From an uncultured Hungatella sp. (GTDB taxonomy: Bacteria; Bacillota; Clostridia; Lachnospirales; Lachnospiraceae): a stretch of DNA of 56,582 bases. This document shows, one piece after another, positions 16,498 to 24,680 of the stretch. The first letter of the stretch is position 1, and every line of letters begins with the position of its first letter. The notes under the pieces were generated by a model. That model saw only the letters and a program-made list of their open reading frames with translations. It ran no database searches and was not told the DNA's origin. Location of the stretch: the NCBI GenBank assembly GCA_910588505.1, contig CAJUPQ010000015.1:1-56582 (forward strand), in the 5' to 3' direction. The position numbers were made by a program, and so were the translations under genes.

Positions 16498-16662
16498 ATG
16501 GCTGTTCCAACCAATATTAAAACGCTGCTCTCCGCCCTTCAAAACCATTTTGCACATATAAATCTTTCAGAACTGGAGAATATCAAGTTAGCCAATGAAT
16601 ACTATAAATGGACACACCTGAAAACAGTGCTGGATTCCCTGAAATGCTGCGGCATAACCTAA
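16498..16662 (+). CDS. Short hypothetical ORF (54 aa), possibly a gene remnant
   Basis: ATG at 16498 opens 54 codons, AT-richer than the neighbours. It begins MAVPTNIKTLLS, a start I recall from divergent AAA-4/AlbA-type proteins, then continues with HFAHINLSELENIKLANEYY and KWTHLKTVLDSLKC, which I do not recognise. There is no clear RBS. It may be a chimeric scrap joined by deletion. Between it and the ABC terminator (16663-16842) I see only a segment around 16722-16785 (GCGTGTTTGAAAATTCATTC) that resembles intergenic repeats of related genomes. Confidence 0.3.
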   Translation: MAVPTNIKTLLSALQNHFAHINLSELENIKLANEYYKWTHLKTVLDSLKCCGIT

Positions 16663-16842
16663 ACCCTTTCTGCATATCCTAAAATGTTTACAAAATTGTT
16701 TGACAACTCTGCTCATTTGTGCTAGAGCGTGTTTGAAAATTCATTCCCGCCAGATGCGCGCCTCACTTCGCGGTATATTTTAGTATGATGTTGTAAACGC
16801 ATGAGTAATCCTGGTAATTTTGTAACCGTGATTACCACTCAA

Positions 16843-16880
16843 AACAGGCAGAAGAAACCTTCCCGTTTCTCCTGCCTGTT
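16843..16880 (-). terminator. Terminator of the marR-ABC exporter operon
   Basis: On the minus strand AACAGGCAG and AGAAAC pair with GTTTCT and CTGCCTGTT (one mismatch), followed by TTTTGAG. It begins eight bases after the exporter stop codon. Confidence 0.75.
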
Positions 16881-16887
16881 ACTTACG

Positions 16888-18903
16888 TCAATCCAGCTCC
16901 TTCACTCCTGTATACAGTTCATAATACCTTCCCTTCATCTCCAGAAGCTCCTCATGGTCTCCTCTCTCCATGATCTCCCCGTGCTCCAGCACCATAATGG
17001 CGTTGGCATTGCGCACCGTGGAAAGCCTGTGGGCGATGACAAAGGTGGTCCGGTTAGCCATAAGCCGGTCCATGCCGTGCTCAATATGCTTCTCCGTCCT
17101 GGTATCCACGGAGCTGGTGGCCTCATCCAAGATCAGAATAGGCGCCTTGGACACCGCCGCCCTGGCGATATTGAGAAGCTGCCTCTGTCCCTGGCTTAAA
17201 TTGGCCCCGTCCCCCTCCAGCATGGTATCATACCCCTTGGGAAGACGCATGATAAACGAGTGGGCGCTGGCCGTCTTTGCCGCCTGCACCACCTCCTCAT
17301 CCGTGGCGTCCAGCCTTCCGTACCGGATGTTTTCCCGCACGCTCCCCGTAAACAGGTGAGTATCCTGGAGCACCATGGCAATATTTTTCCTCAGATTTTC
17401 CCGGCTCAGATGCCGGATATCCACCCCATCAATGGTAATGCTCCCTGCCTGGATATCGTAAAACCGGTTCAGCAGGTTAGTGATGGTGGTCTTTCCGGCC
17501 CCCGTAGACCCCACAAAGGCGATCTTCTGCCCCGGCTTGGCATACAAACTGATATCCTTAAGGATCACCTTATCCGGGTCATACCCAAAGCTGACCCTGT
17601 CAAGGACCACATGGCCCTCCATGGGAGTCAGAGTCACCGCGTCCCGATCATCCGCCTGCTCCGGCGCCTCATCCATCACCGCGAACACCCGCTCCGCCCC
17701 GGCCAGAGCCGAGAACACATTGCTCACCTGCATGGAGATCTCATTGATGGGCCGGGAAAACTGCCGGGAAAAATTCAGAAACACCGTCAGCCCGCCCACG
17801 TCAAAATTCTTCCAGATACACAAAATCCCACCGATGCAGGCAGTCAGGGAGTAATTGATCTGGCTTAGATTCCCCATAACCGGCCCCATGATACCGCCGA
17901 AAAACTGGGCCCTGATCTGATTGTCCCGCAGATCCCGGTTTAAAATGGCAAACTCTTCCCTGGCAATGTCCTCATGGCAGAACACTTTTACCACCTTCTG
18001 GCCTGTCACCGTCTCCTCCACATAGCCGTTGACAGCCCCCAGGGAAGTCTGCTGGGCGCCGAAATACTTCTGGCTCCGCCTTGCCACCGCGCCTCCCGCC
18101 TTCATCATCACCGGAACCATGACAACGGTTATCACGGTCAGGTAGACATTGGTGTACAGCATAAGCCCCAAGGTGCCGATAATGCTCAAAGCCCCGGAAA
18201 ACAGCTGCACCAGAGTGTTGGACAGCATCTGCCCCACCGTGTCAACGTCATTGGTAAACCGGCTCATCAGATCCCCGTTATTGTTGGTATCGTAAAACCG
18301 CACCGGAAGGGTCTGCATCTTCGTAAACAGGTCGTTGCGTATCTTCAAAAGCGCACTCTGGGCCACGGTCAGCATCACCTTGGCCTGGGCATAGTTGGCC
18401 AGCACCCCTGCCAGATACACAAGAGCCATGACCATAAGCGCCCTGGCAAGCCCCGCCGCGTCCCCTCTGCTTCCGTCCACAGGCACAATATACCGGTTGA
18501 TAATAGGGCGCAGCATATACGACCCTGCCAGGGAGGCAGCCGTATTGACGATGACGCAGAAAAACGCCAGCCCCATCTTGGCTTTATCCTCATTTAAATA
18601 GGCCAGAAGCCGTTTCACCGTGGCCCGACTGTTCTTAGGAGTCCCCTTTGCCATGGCCCTCTGTCTTCCCGGGCCGCCTGGACCGTGCCTGCCAGGACCC
18701 ATAGGTCCGGGCCCGCCCTTTGGAGACACCGCTCTCCCGTACCGGCGCTTAAGTCTTTCCGCCCGGGCGCTCCGGTCCCCGGCTGTCTCTTCACCGGGCC
18801 GCCCTGCACCTTTGCAGCCGGCTGCCTTGACGCCTTCCGCACCGCCCTTCTCCGGTTTCAAAACCGGCTGCCCCTCTGTCTTCAGCTGTTCCTCTCTGCT
18901 CAT
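16888..18903 (-). CDS. ABC exporter half-transporter, canonical-site subunit
   Basis: 671 residues. Residues 1-100 are a Gly/Pro/Arg-rich cytoplasmic extension (GGPGPMGPGRHGPGGPG), then six membrane helices and an NBD. Walker A is FVGSTGAGKTT, the signature LSQGQRQLLNIARAA, Walker B ILILDEATSSVD with catalytic Glu, and the switch His in FVIAHRLSTV. The Glu and His are intact, while the signature deviates from LSGGQ. This is the pattern of the catalytic member of heterodimeric exporters (BmrCD/TmrAB-like). ATG at 18903 overlaps the previous gene's stop by four bases (ATGA), so the two halves are co-translated. Likely substrate: drugs or lipids, not decidable from sequence. Confidence 0.92.
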   Translation of the reverse strand: MSREEQLKTEGQPVLKPEKGGAEGVKAAGCKGAGRPGEETAGDRSARAERLKRRYGRAVSPKGGPGPMGPGRHGPGGPGRQRAMAKGTPKNSRATVKRLLAYLNEDKAKMGLAFFCVIVNTAASLAGSYMLRPIINRYIVPVDGSRGDAAGLARALMVMALVYLAGVLANYAQAKVMLTVAQSALLKIRNDLFTKMQTLPVRFYDTNNNGDLMSRFTNDVDTVGQMLSNTLVQLFSGALSIIGTLGLMLYTNVYLTVITVVMVPVMMKAGGAVARRSQKYFGAQQTSLGAVNGYVEETVTGQKVVKVFCHEDIAREEFAILNRDLRDNQIRAQFFGGIMGPVMGNLSQINYSLTACIGGILCIWKNFDVGGLTVFLNFSRQFSRPINEISMQVSNVFSALAGAERVFAVMDEAPEQADDRDAVTLTPMEGHVVLDRVSFGYDPDKVILKDISLYAKPGQKIAFVGSTGAGKTTITNLLNRFYDIQAGSITIDGVDIRHLSRENLRKNIAMVLQDTHLFTGSVRENIRYGRLDATDEEVVQAAKTASAHSFIMRLPKGYDTMLEGDGANLSQGQRQLLNIARAAVSKAPILILDEATSSVDTRTEKHIEHGMDRLMANRTTFVIAHRLSTVRNANAIMVLEHGEIMERGDHEELLEMKGRYYELYTGVKELD

Positions 18904-20642
18904 AACGCGCCCTCCTCCCTCTCACGGTCCCTCTGGGAATAGTAGATCTCCCGGTAAGCCTGACAGCTCTCCATCAACTCCCCGTGGCTTCCCGCTCCTA
19001 TGATCTTCCCCTCATCCAGCACCAGAATCCGGTCCGCCTCCTCCACAGAACCGATCCTCTGGGCAATGATGATCTTTGTGGTATCCTTCAGATCTGTGGC
19101 AAAACACTGACGTATCCGCGCCTCCGTAGCCGTATCCACCGCGCTGGTGCTGTCATCCAGGATCAGGATCTTCGGTTTTTTCAGCAGAGCCCTGGCAATG
19201 CACAGCCTCTGCTTCTGCCCTCCTGACACATTGACGCCCCCCTGGCCCAGATCCATCTTATACCCGTCGGTAAAAGAAGTGACAAACCCGTGGGCCTGGG
19301 CACTCTCTGCTGCCCGGCAGATCTCCTCAGCGGAGGCGTCCTCACTGCCCCACCGAAGATTCTCCTCAATAGTCCCGGAAAACAGCACGTTCTTCTGCAA
19401 AACCATGCCCACGCCGTCCCGCAGATTTTTAAGAGAATACTCCCGCACATCCACGCCGTCCACCAAAACACTGCCTTCGCTCACATCGTACAGCCGGGGG
19501 ATCAGCTGCACCAGCGTGGTCTTGCCGCTTCCCGTGGCCCCGATGATGCCCACGGTTTCTCCCGGCAGGGCCGTAAAGCTGATGTGCTCCAGCACCCTCT
19601 CATCCGCGTCCTCATGGTAACAAAACGACACGTCCCGAAACTCCACCTTCCCCTGACTCACCTTCAGGCTCTTCTCCGACGCATCCTCATCCGTCAGATC
19701 AATCCTGGTATCCAGCACCTCATTGATCCTCTTGACGGAAGCCATGGCCCTGGAACTCTGGAGAAACACCATGGAAAGCATCATCAGGGACATAAGTATC
19801 TGCACAATGTAAGTGGTAAACGCCGTCAGATCCCCCACCTGCATGCCTCCCGCAATAATAATATTCCCTCCATACCACACCACCGCCAGGGTAGTAATGT
19901 TCATGGCCAGCATCATCACAGGCATGGTCATAATTACGATGTTCAGAGCCTTAAGGCCGCTGTCCTTAAGCTCCAGGTTCATGGCCTGAAACTTCTCCTC
20001 CTCAAAATCCTCCCGCACAAAAGACTTGATAACCCGCACATTGGTCAGAGCCTCCTGGATGCCGGAGTTGAGCCGGTCCAGCTTCTTCTGCATCACCGTA
20101 AACCTGGGAAACGCGGTCTTTAAGATCAGCACGATCGCCCCGGTCAGAAAAGGGATCACCGCCAGGATCACAAGGGCCAGCTTCCCGTTCATGATAAACG
20201 CCATGATCAGGGCGCCGATCAGCATCCCCGGAGCCCGAAACATCATCCTAAGTCCCATCATGGTCACCTGCTGCACCTGCTGGATGTCATTGGTCAGCCT
20301 GGTCACCAGGGAGCCGGTGCTGTACGCGTCAATATTCTTAAAAGAAAAATCCTGCACCTTGTCAAACAGATCCTGCCTTAAATCGCTGGTAAAACAGATG
20401 GACGCCTTGGAGGAAAAATAAGCTCCCCCGATGCCGCCTGCGGCCATAAACACCGCCGTTACCACCATCACCGCCCCAATCCCCAGAATGTAAGACACAT
20501 TCCTCTCAGGCACCCCGTTGTTCACGATCATGGACATCAGCTTGGGAAGCATGATCTCCCCGAACACCTCCGTCAGCATACAAAGCGGCGCCAGGATAAA
20601 CGCCGCCCCATAGGGCTTTATATACTTCATATACCGTTTCAT
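18900..20642 (-). CDS. ABC exporter half-transporter, degenerate-site subunit
   Basis: 580 residues, six membrane helices and an NBD. Walker A is IIGATGSGKTT and the signature is canonical (VSGGQKQRLCIARAL). Walker B reads ILILDDSTSAVD, with Asp instead of the catalytic Glu, and the switch position reads IIIAQRIGSV, with Gln instead of His. Both changes mark the non-hydrolysing site of heterodimeric exporters. Its canonical signature would complete the active site of the partner's Walker motifs. It starts immediately after the marR stop and overlaps the next gene by four bases. Confidence 0.92.
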   Translation of the reverse strand: MKRYMKYIKPYGAAFILAPLCMLTEVFGEIMLPKLMSMIVNNGVPERNVSYILGIGAVMVVTAVFMAAGGIGGAYFSSKASICFTSDLRQDLFDKVQDFSFKNIDAYSTGSLVTRLTNDIQQVQQVTMMGLRMMFRAPGMLIGALIMAFIMNGKLALVILAVIPFLTGAIVLILKTAFPRFTVMQKKLDRLNSGIQEALTNVRVIKSFVREDFEEEKFQAMNLELKDSGLKALNIVIMTMPVMMLAMNITTLAVVWYGGNIIIAGGMQVGDLTAFTTYIVQILMSLMMLSMVFLQSSRAMASVKRINEVLDTRIDLTDEDASEKSLKVSQGKVEFRDVSFCYHEDADERVLEHISFTALPGETVGIIGATGSGKTTLVQLIPRLYDVSEGSVLVDGVDVREYSLKNLRDGVGMVLQKNVLFSGTIEENLRWGSEDASAEEICRAAESAQAHGFVTSFTDGYKMDLGQGGVNVSGGQKQRLCIARALLKKPKILILDDSTSAVDTATEARIRQCFATDLKDTTKIIIAQRIGSVEEADRILVLDEGKIIGAGSHGELMESCQAYREIYYSQRDREREEGAL

Positions 20643-21143
20643 TTACGCATCCTCTCCTTCCTGCCCTCTAAAATTCCTCTCCCACCCGGACTCATAATCC
20701 TCCAGGTTGCGATAAATCCGATCCAAAAGCTCCCCCATCCTCTCAAAATCCTCCCTGGAAAACCCCTGAAACATACTTCTCTCCAGCTTTTCAAAAATGG
20801 TCACGCTCTTTTCCGCCGCCGCCATCCCCTTTTGCGTAATACAGATCTGGTTATACCGGTTGTCCCTCACATCCACCTTCCGCTCAATATATCCCCCCTG
20901 CTCCAGCTTCTTCAAAGACACGGCAATAGTGGCCGTAGACACGCCGTGAAGCCTGGCCAGCTCCTTCTGGGACACCTCCGGGTGATCCGCCACAAACATC
21001 AAAAGCTGATGCTGGCTCCGGTAAACCCCCGTGGAACTAAGCTCCTGCTCCAGCACCTTCCGATGCAGCTTCGTGGTCCGCACATACTTTTCCACCAGGC
21101 GGCACTCCTCTGTATCATACCTTCTCCCCACTTTGCTCTCCAC
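20643..21143 (-). CDS. MarR-family transcriptional regulator
   Basis: 166 residues with a winged helix: QHQLLMFVADHPEVSQKELA, VSTATIAVSLKKLEQGGYIE, wing KVDVRDNRYNQICITQKG, flanked by dimerising helices. The start is GTG 21143, with GAGGAG six bases upstream. First gene of the marR-ABC-ABC operon, with its stop one base before the next start. Palindromes in its own promoter suggest autorepression relieved by the exporter's substrate, as is usual for this gene order. Confidence 0.92.
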   Translation of the reverse strand: MESKVGRRYDTEECRLVEKYVRTTKLHRKVLEQELSSTGVYRSQHQLLMFVADHPEVSQKELARLHGVSTATIAVSLKKLEQGGYIERKVDVRDNRYNQICITQKGMAAAEKSVTIFEKLERSMFQGFSREDFERMGELLDRIYRNLEDYESGWERNFRGQEGEDA

Positions 21144-21220
21144 GATCTTCTCCTCTTTCCTTTCCCCGCCCAGGGCATCCCTTACCTGTCACTCCTGCCT
21201 CCCCCGGGCTTCGGTCTGTG

Positions 21221-21302
21221 TGCTAATCATTAGCATGTTTATAATTAGGGTGTTCATAATTAGCCTGTTATCTATTATAAGAAATCATTATTAAAAATGC
21301 AA
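21221..21302 (-). promoter_or_regulatory. Promoter and operator repeats of the marR-ABC operon
   Basis: On the minus strand TTGCAT (21297-21302), a 17-base spacer, and TATAAT (21274-21279). Downstream of the -10 come two CTAATTAT elements and a perfect 7-1-7 palindrome TGCTAAT-C-ATTAGCA (21221-21235). This spacing is what is expected for MarR-type roadblock repression. Confidence 0.7.
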
Positions 21303-21360
21303 GAGTTGGGGAAATTATTTTATATTTTCTTAAGATTTATTGTTTTTCGATAAATATATA

Positions 21361-21396
21361 TTGATTTTTGATAAATATGGTGTATAATTGAGTGAG
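21361..21396 (+). promoter_or_regulatory. Repeat copy E forming a promoter-like sequence
   Basis: GGTGTATAATTGAGTGAG (21379-21396) is the core of the dispersed repeat. Together with the flanking TTGATT (21361-21366) and a 16-base spacer it forms a near-consensus promoter with TATAAT at 21383-21388. It points into the DUF2975 remnant and the HTH/DUF6688/DUF4173 genes. The similarity to the repeat stops exactly where the DUF2975 coding remnant starts. Confidence 0.55.
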
Positions 21397-21492
21397 TTCG
21401 TATTTTTCATCGCCGGCCTTTTCAGCATCGTCCTAAGCCAGGTCTTTGCCAAAGCCGTCCAGTACAAGAAAGAAAATGACCTGACCATCTAA
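21397..21492 (+). pseudogene. C-terminal tail of a DUF2975 membrane protein
   Basis: The 31 codons before TAA at 21490-21492 read FVFFIAGLFSIVLSQVFAKA and VQYKKENDLTI. The last helix and the KxENDLTI end are the typical C-terminus of DUF2975 proteins, which normally precede a YozG-like HTH gene. The rest of the gene, about 130 residues, is missing; its place is taken by repeat copy E. The stop codon overlaps the RBS of the HTH gene. Confidence 0.7.
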
Positions 21493-21503
21493 GGAGGAAA
21501 CCT

Positions 21504-21722
21504 ATGGGTATTATCATCAATCTGGACGTGGTCATGGCCCAGCGGAAAATCGGCCTGACCGAGCTGTCCAAACAGGTGGACATGACCATGGCCAACCTGT
21601 CCATTCTGAAAAATAACAAAGCAAAAGCCATCCGTTTCTCCACTCTGGAAGCCCTGTGCCAGGCACTAAACTGCCAGCCGGGGGACCTGATCTCCTTTGT
21701 GGAGGATTCGGACTCCCAGTAA
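21504..21722 (+). CDS. YozG/XRE-type small HTH regulator
   Basis: 72 residues that form one helix-turn-helix: LDVVMAQRKIGLTELSKQVD, MTMANLSILKNNKAKAIRFS, TLEALCQALNCQPGDLISF. This is the standard small regulator found after DUF2975 genes. ATG at 21504 has AAGGAGG seven bases upstream. With its DUF2975 partner truncated, its control may be altered. The DUF6688-like gene follows 20 bases after its stop. Confidence 0.9.
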   Translation: MGIIINLDVVMAQRKIGLTELSKQVDMTMANLSILKNNKAKAIRFSTLEALCQALNCQPGDLISFVEDSDSQ

Positions 21723-21742
21723 ATCCTACGGAGGTAAATACC

Positions 21743-22987
21743 ATGAATATCAAGCACGCGCTTCAAACCCGCCCGGTCCTAAGCTCCCTGGCCATCACCA
21801 TCTTAGCCACCCTTGTGTGGTGTCTCATGGTATCGCCGTCCTGGGCCGCCATTCCGGAGGCAGTGGCCGACGCTGTCCTAGCCGGGCTGTTCTGCTTCTA
21901 TCCCTTTGTGCTTACAGCCCTGAATCTGTTTTTCTGCTTCCTGAAACATCCCGGTGAGACGGCCAGGCGGGCTGTCCGCCACATAGAGGCCGCCACCCTG
22001 ATCCTGGGCATTTTGTTCACATTGCTGCTCCTGTGCGTCGTTGACATTGACTTTGGGGCAGACTGGCCCTTGACCCTGGAAGGTCTTATGGTCCACACTC
22101 CCATCTGGACCGAGGCATACCCCACTGTGTTTGCCTTCCTTGTTCTTGGTGCGGCGGGCTTTGTCCTGCTAAGGACAGCGGACTTTAAAAAAATGCCTCC
22201 CCTTGTCATCGTATGTTCCATGTCCTTTCTCTACCTGGGGGCAGCCCTGTGCGTCACATGGATCATCCAGGTATTTACCATAGACAGCCTGACCTTCTAC
22301 CTGTGTCTGCTGCCCCTCAACTGGGTCTTTCTCTGCATCCGGCTCATACGGGAAAAGACCATGGAGTGGAAGACCCTGGAAGAGACAGAAAAACGGACCT
22401 TTGACAACCGTTTCCTGGAAAAACTGAACCAGAAGCTTATGGATTCGGAAAAATGGCCTTTCTGGGCCTTCCTTCTGGCCTGGCCTCTGGCCGGCCTTGC
22501 CATTATGATCCTGGCCCTTTTCGGCCAGCGCCCTGACAATATCATCCGGGCGTGGACCGAGACCAGCCAGTGGAACCTGTCCCGCCAGATCTCGCCTCCG
22601 AACCTTATGTATGATGAGCACTACCTCTGTACCGTGGCGGCAAGAGGCCACCAAAAGCTGGTAAAACCCATCCGCATGGGCGTCCGCCATGGCCACAAGG
22701 TGGTGGTGAACCGGCAGCTGTGCATTGCCAACGCTTTTGAGCAGATCCTTGAAGAACACAGCCCCCGCCTTCACCGGAATGTCCGTCGCTTTTATGACAC
22801 CTGCGGATTTCCCGTGGCCCGCCTTATCCGCTCCCCCTGGGCGTCCGATGCGGTCTATGTGCTTATGAAACCCTTAGAATGGGTGTTCCTGGCTGTCATC
22901 TATCTGACAGACCCTAGTCCGGAAGACCGGATACGCATGCAGTATATCCCCCCTGTTCCCCATGCGGACCAGGCAGTTTCCCTGTAA
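21743..22987 (+). CDS. Membrane protein with DUF6688-like C-terminal domain
   Basis: 414 residues from ATG 21743, where CGGAGG lies eight bases upstream; the frame opens earlier, inside the HTH gene, without an RBS. Several membrane helices cover residues 15-200, another lies near 265-285. A conserved soluble part follows: QRPDNIIRAWTETSQWNLS, MYDEHYLCTVAARGH, VKPIRMGVRHGHKVVVNRQL and CIANAFEQIL. I recall this segment from the DUF6688 family, of unknown function. It lies between an HTH gene and a DUF4173-like gene and is probably co-transcribed with both. Confidence 0.7.
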   Translation: MNIKHALQTRPVLSSLAITILATLVWCLMVSPSWAAIPEAVADAVLAGLFCFYPFVLTALNLFFCFLKHPGETARRAVRHIEAATLILGILFTLLLLCVVDIDFGADWPLTLEGLMVHTPIWTEAYPTVFAFLVLGAAGFVLLRTADFKKMPPLVIVCSMSFLYLGAALCVTWIIQVFTIDSLTFYLCLLPLNWVFLCIRLIREKTMEWKTLEETEKRTFDNRFLEKLNQKLMDSEKWPFWAFLLAWPLAGLAIMILALFGQRPDNIIRAWTETSQWNLSRQISPPNLMYDEHYLCTVAARGHQKLVKPIRMGVRHGHKVVVNRQLCIANAFEQILEEHSPRLHRNVRRFYDTCGFPVARLIRSPWASDAVYVLMKPLEWVFLAVIYLTDPSPEDRIRMQYIPPVPHADQAVSL

Positions 22988-23008
22988 CACAGAAAGAGAG
23001 GTATGAAC

Positions 23009-24661
23009 ATGGAACCCAACACATTTTCCACCAACCCTGATCCTATACAGCCGGAAGATTTTTCCCGCCCCCTCGACGCCCAGGCCCCCGGTCCTATTGA
23101 GCCAGGCCCTTTGGACGACTCTTCCCAAAGCCTGGCCGGCCCGCCCTTTTACCAGAACCCGCCAGGCGTCACCTTAGAACAGCTGGCCAGAGCCAAAGAG
23201 CGGGTCCGCCTGGTAAAACCCATGGAGGAGGCCTTTCCCTTTTTCGGCGGCATCAGCCTGCTTTTCGGGATCATGTTTGCCTTCTGCCTGTACAAGAACC
23301 CTTGCGGCATCACCTACCCTCTGTTTACCGCATTTGCCTGCCTGACAGGCGTTGTGGTCTGTAGAAAACTTCAAGTCCCCATAAAAAAGGACAGCTGGGC
23401 GCTTATAGCCTTTGCATTGCTTACCGGGATTTCGGTGTGGCGCACTGCCGATCAGTTCCTGATAGCCTTAGACGGCATTGCCCTTGTGCTGACAGGCTGT
23501 ATCTTTGCCCTCCACCAGTTTTACGACGACCGGACCTGGAATATCGGTAAATACCTAAGCTCCATATTCCTGTATCTGTGCCGCTCCCTGGGCGCGCTGC
23601 CCTTCCCCTTTCGCCACACCCGGGATTACCTGAAAAACCAGGACAACCGGTTGGTAAAGCAGCTTCCCCTGTTTTTGGGTGGATTTCTGGCCGCCCTTCC
23701 TCTGCTGGCAGTGATCGTGGCCCTTCTTGGACAGGCGGACGCCATATTTTCGGACCTTACCTCCAGGATCTTCCACGGGATTCTGCGGCCCTCTGTCCTG
23801 TTTGGGGTCATTTTCCGGGTTGTGTTCGCAACCCTGTCCCTGTACTGCCTGGTGTGTTCCTGCCTGCTGCGCCACATTCCACAGGAAAACGCGGCCAAAA
23901 AGAAAGCCGGCCCGGCGGCAGTCATTGCCGGACTGTTCATGATCACCCTGGTGTACGTGATCTTCAGCCTTATCCAGATCGTGTACCTGTTTTTAGGCAG
24001 AGGAACCCTTCCAGAGGGATACACCTACTCCGGCTACGCCAGACAGGGATTCTTCCAGCTGCTTGCGGTGGCGTTTCTCAACCTGGTCATGGTGCTGTGC
24101 TGCCTGAAATACATCCGCCCTCACCCGGCAGTAAATCTTCTGCTGACCCTCATCTGCACCTGCACCTATATCATGATCGCCTCGGCCTGCTGGCGCATGA
24201 CGCTGTACGTAAACGAATACCACCTGTCCTACCTGCGGGTTCTGGTTCTGTGGTTTCTAGCCATGGCGGCTGTCCTCATGGCAGGGGTCACATGGCTGAT
24301 CCACCATCCCGCGTTTCCTCTCTTCCGCTACAGCTTAGCTGTTGTCATGGTCTTTTACCTGGCTCTGGCCTTTAGTCGCCCCGACGCGGTCATTGCCCGG
24401 GACTATGTAGATCATATGGAGGGAGATACGTTTTGTGCCGACGACTTTTACTACCTGTACAGCCTTGGCGCCGACGCCGCGCCGGCCCTGAAATACCTGA
24501 CGGACAACTATAGTATTGACAGCACCTTCTCCCGTGAAGAGATGGAAGATCGTCTGGATAACTACTATCTCATAAAGGCCTACCCCTGCCCCGCAGAGCT
24601 GACGTTTCGCACCTATAACCTTTCCTTTGCCAAAGCAAAAAAGCTGTTCCCAGGGCCTTAA
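23009..24661 (+). CDS. Polytopic membrane protein, DUF4173/DUF4153-like
   Basis: 550 residues. A Pro-rich cytoplasmic N-terminus (about 80 residues) is followed by roughly 12 membrane helices and a soluble tail. Family-like motifs are SGYARQGFFQLLAVAFLNL, FSRPDAVIARDYVDH and a DYYYL-type region. ATG 23009 is seven bases after AGAGAGG; the ATG two codons earlier sits on the RBS. No function is known. The end of the gene forms one arm of the terminator that serves the convergent gene. Confidence 0.75.
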   Translation: MEPNTFSTNPDPIQPEDFSRPLDAQAPGPIEPGPLDDSSQSLAGPPFYQNPPGVTLEQLARAKERVRLVKPMEEAFPFFGGISLLFGIMFAFCLYKNPCGITYPLFTAFACLTGVVVCRKLQVPIKKDSWALIAFALLTGISVWRTADQFLIALDGIALVLTGCIFALHQFYDDRTWNIGKYLSSIFLYLCRSLGALPFPFRHTRDYLKNQDNRLVKQLPLFLGGFLAALPLLAVIVALLGQADAIFSDLTSRIFHGILRPSVLFGVIFRVVFATLSLYCLVCSCLLRHIPQENAAKKKAGPAAVIAGLFMITLVYVIFSLIQIVYLFLGRGTLPEGYTYSGYARQGFFQLLAVAFLNLVMVLCCLKYIRPHPAVNLLLTLICTCTYIMIASACWRMTLYVNEYHLSYLRVLVLWFLAMAAVLMAGVTWLIHHPAFPLFRYSLAVVMVFYLALAFSRPDAVIARDYVDHMEGDTFCADDFYYLYSLGADAAPALKYLTDNYSIDSTFSREEMEDRLDNYYLIKAYPCPAELTFRTYNLSFAKAKKLFPGP

Positions 24662-24675
24662 GCCCCGGGGACAGC
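24643..24675 (-). terminator. Terminator of the GT-C-like gene, overlapping the DUF4173-like gene end
   Basis: On the minus strand GCTGTCCCCGGGG pairs with CCCTGGGAACAGC (one wobble, one mismatch) and runs into TTTTTTGC. It begins just after the minus-strand stop at 24681. On the plus strand it lacks a T-run. Confidence 0.75.
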
Positions 24676-24680
24676 CCCAT

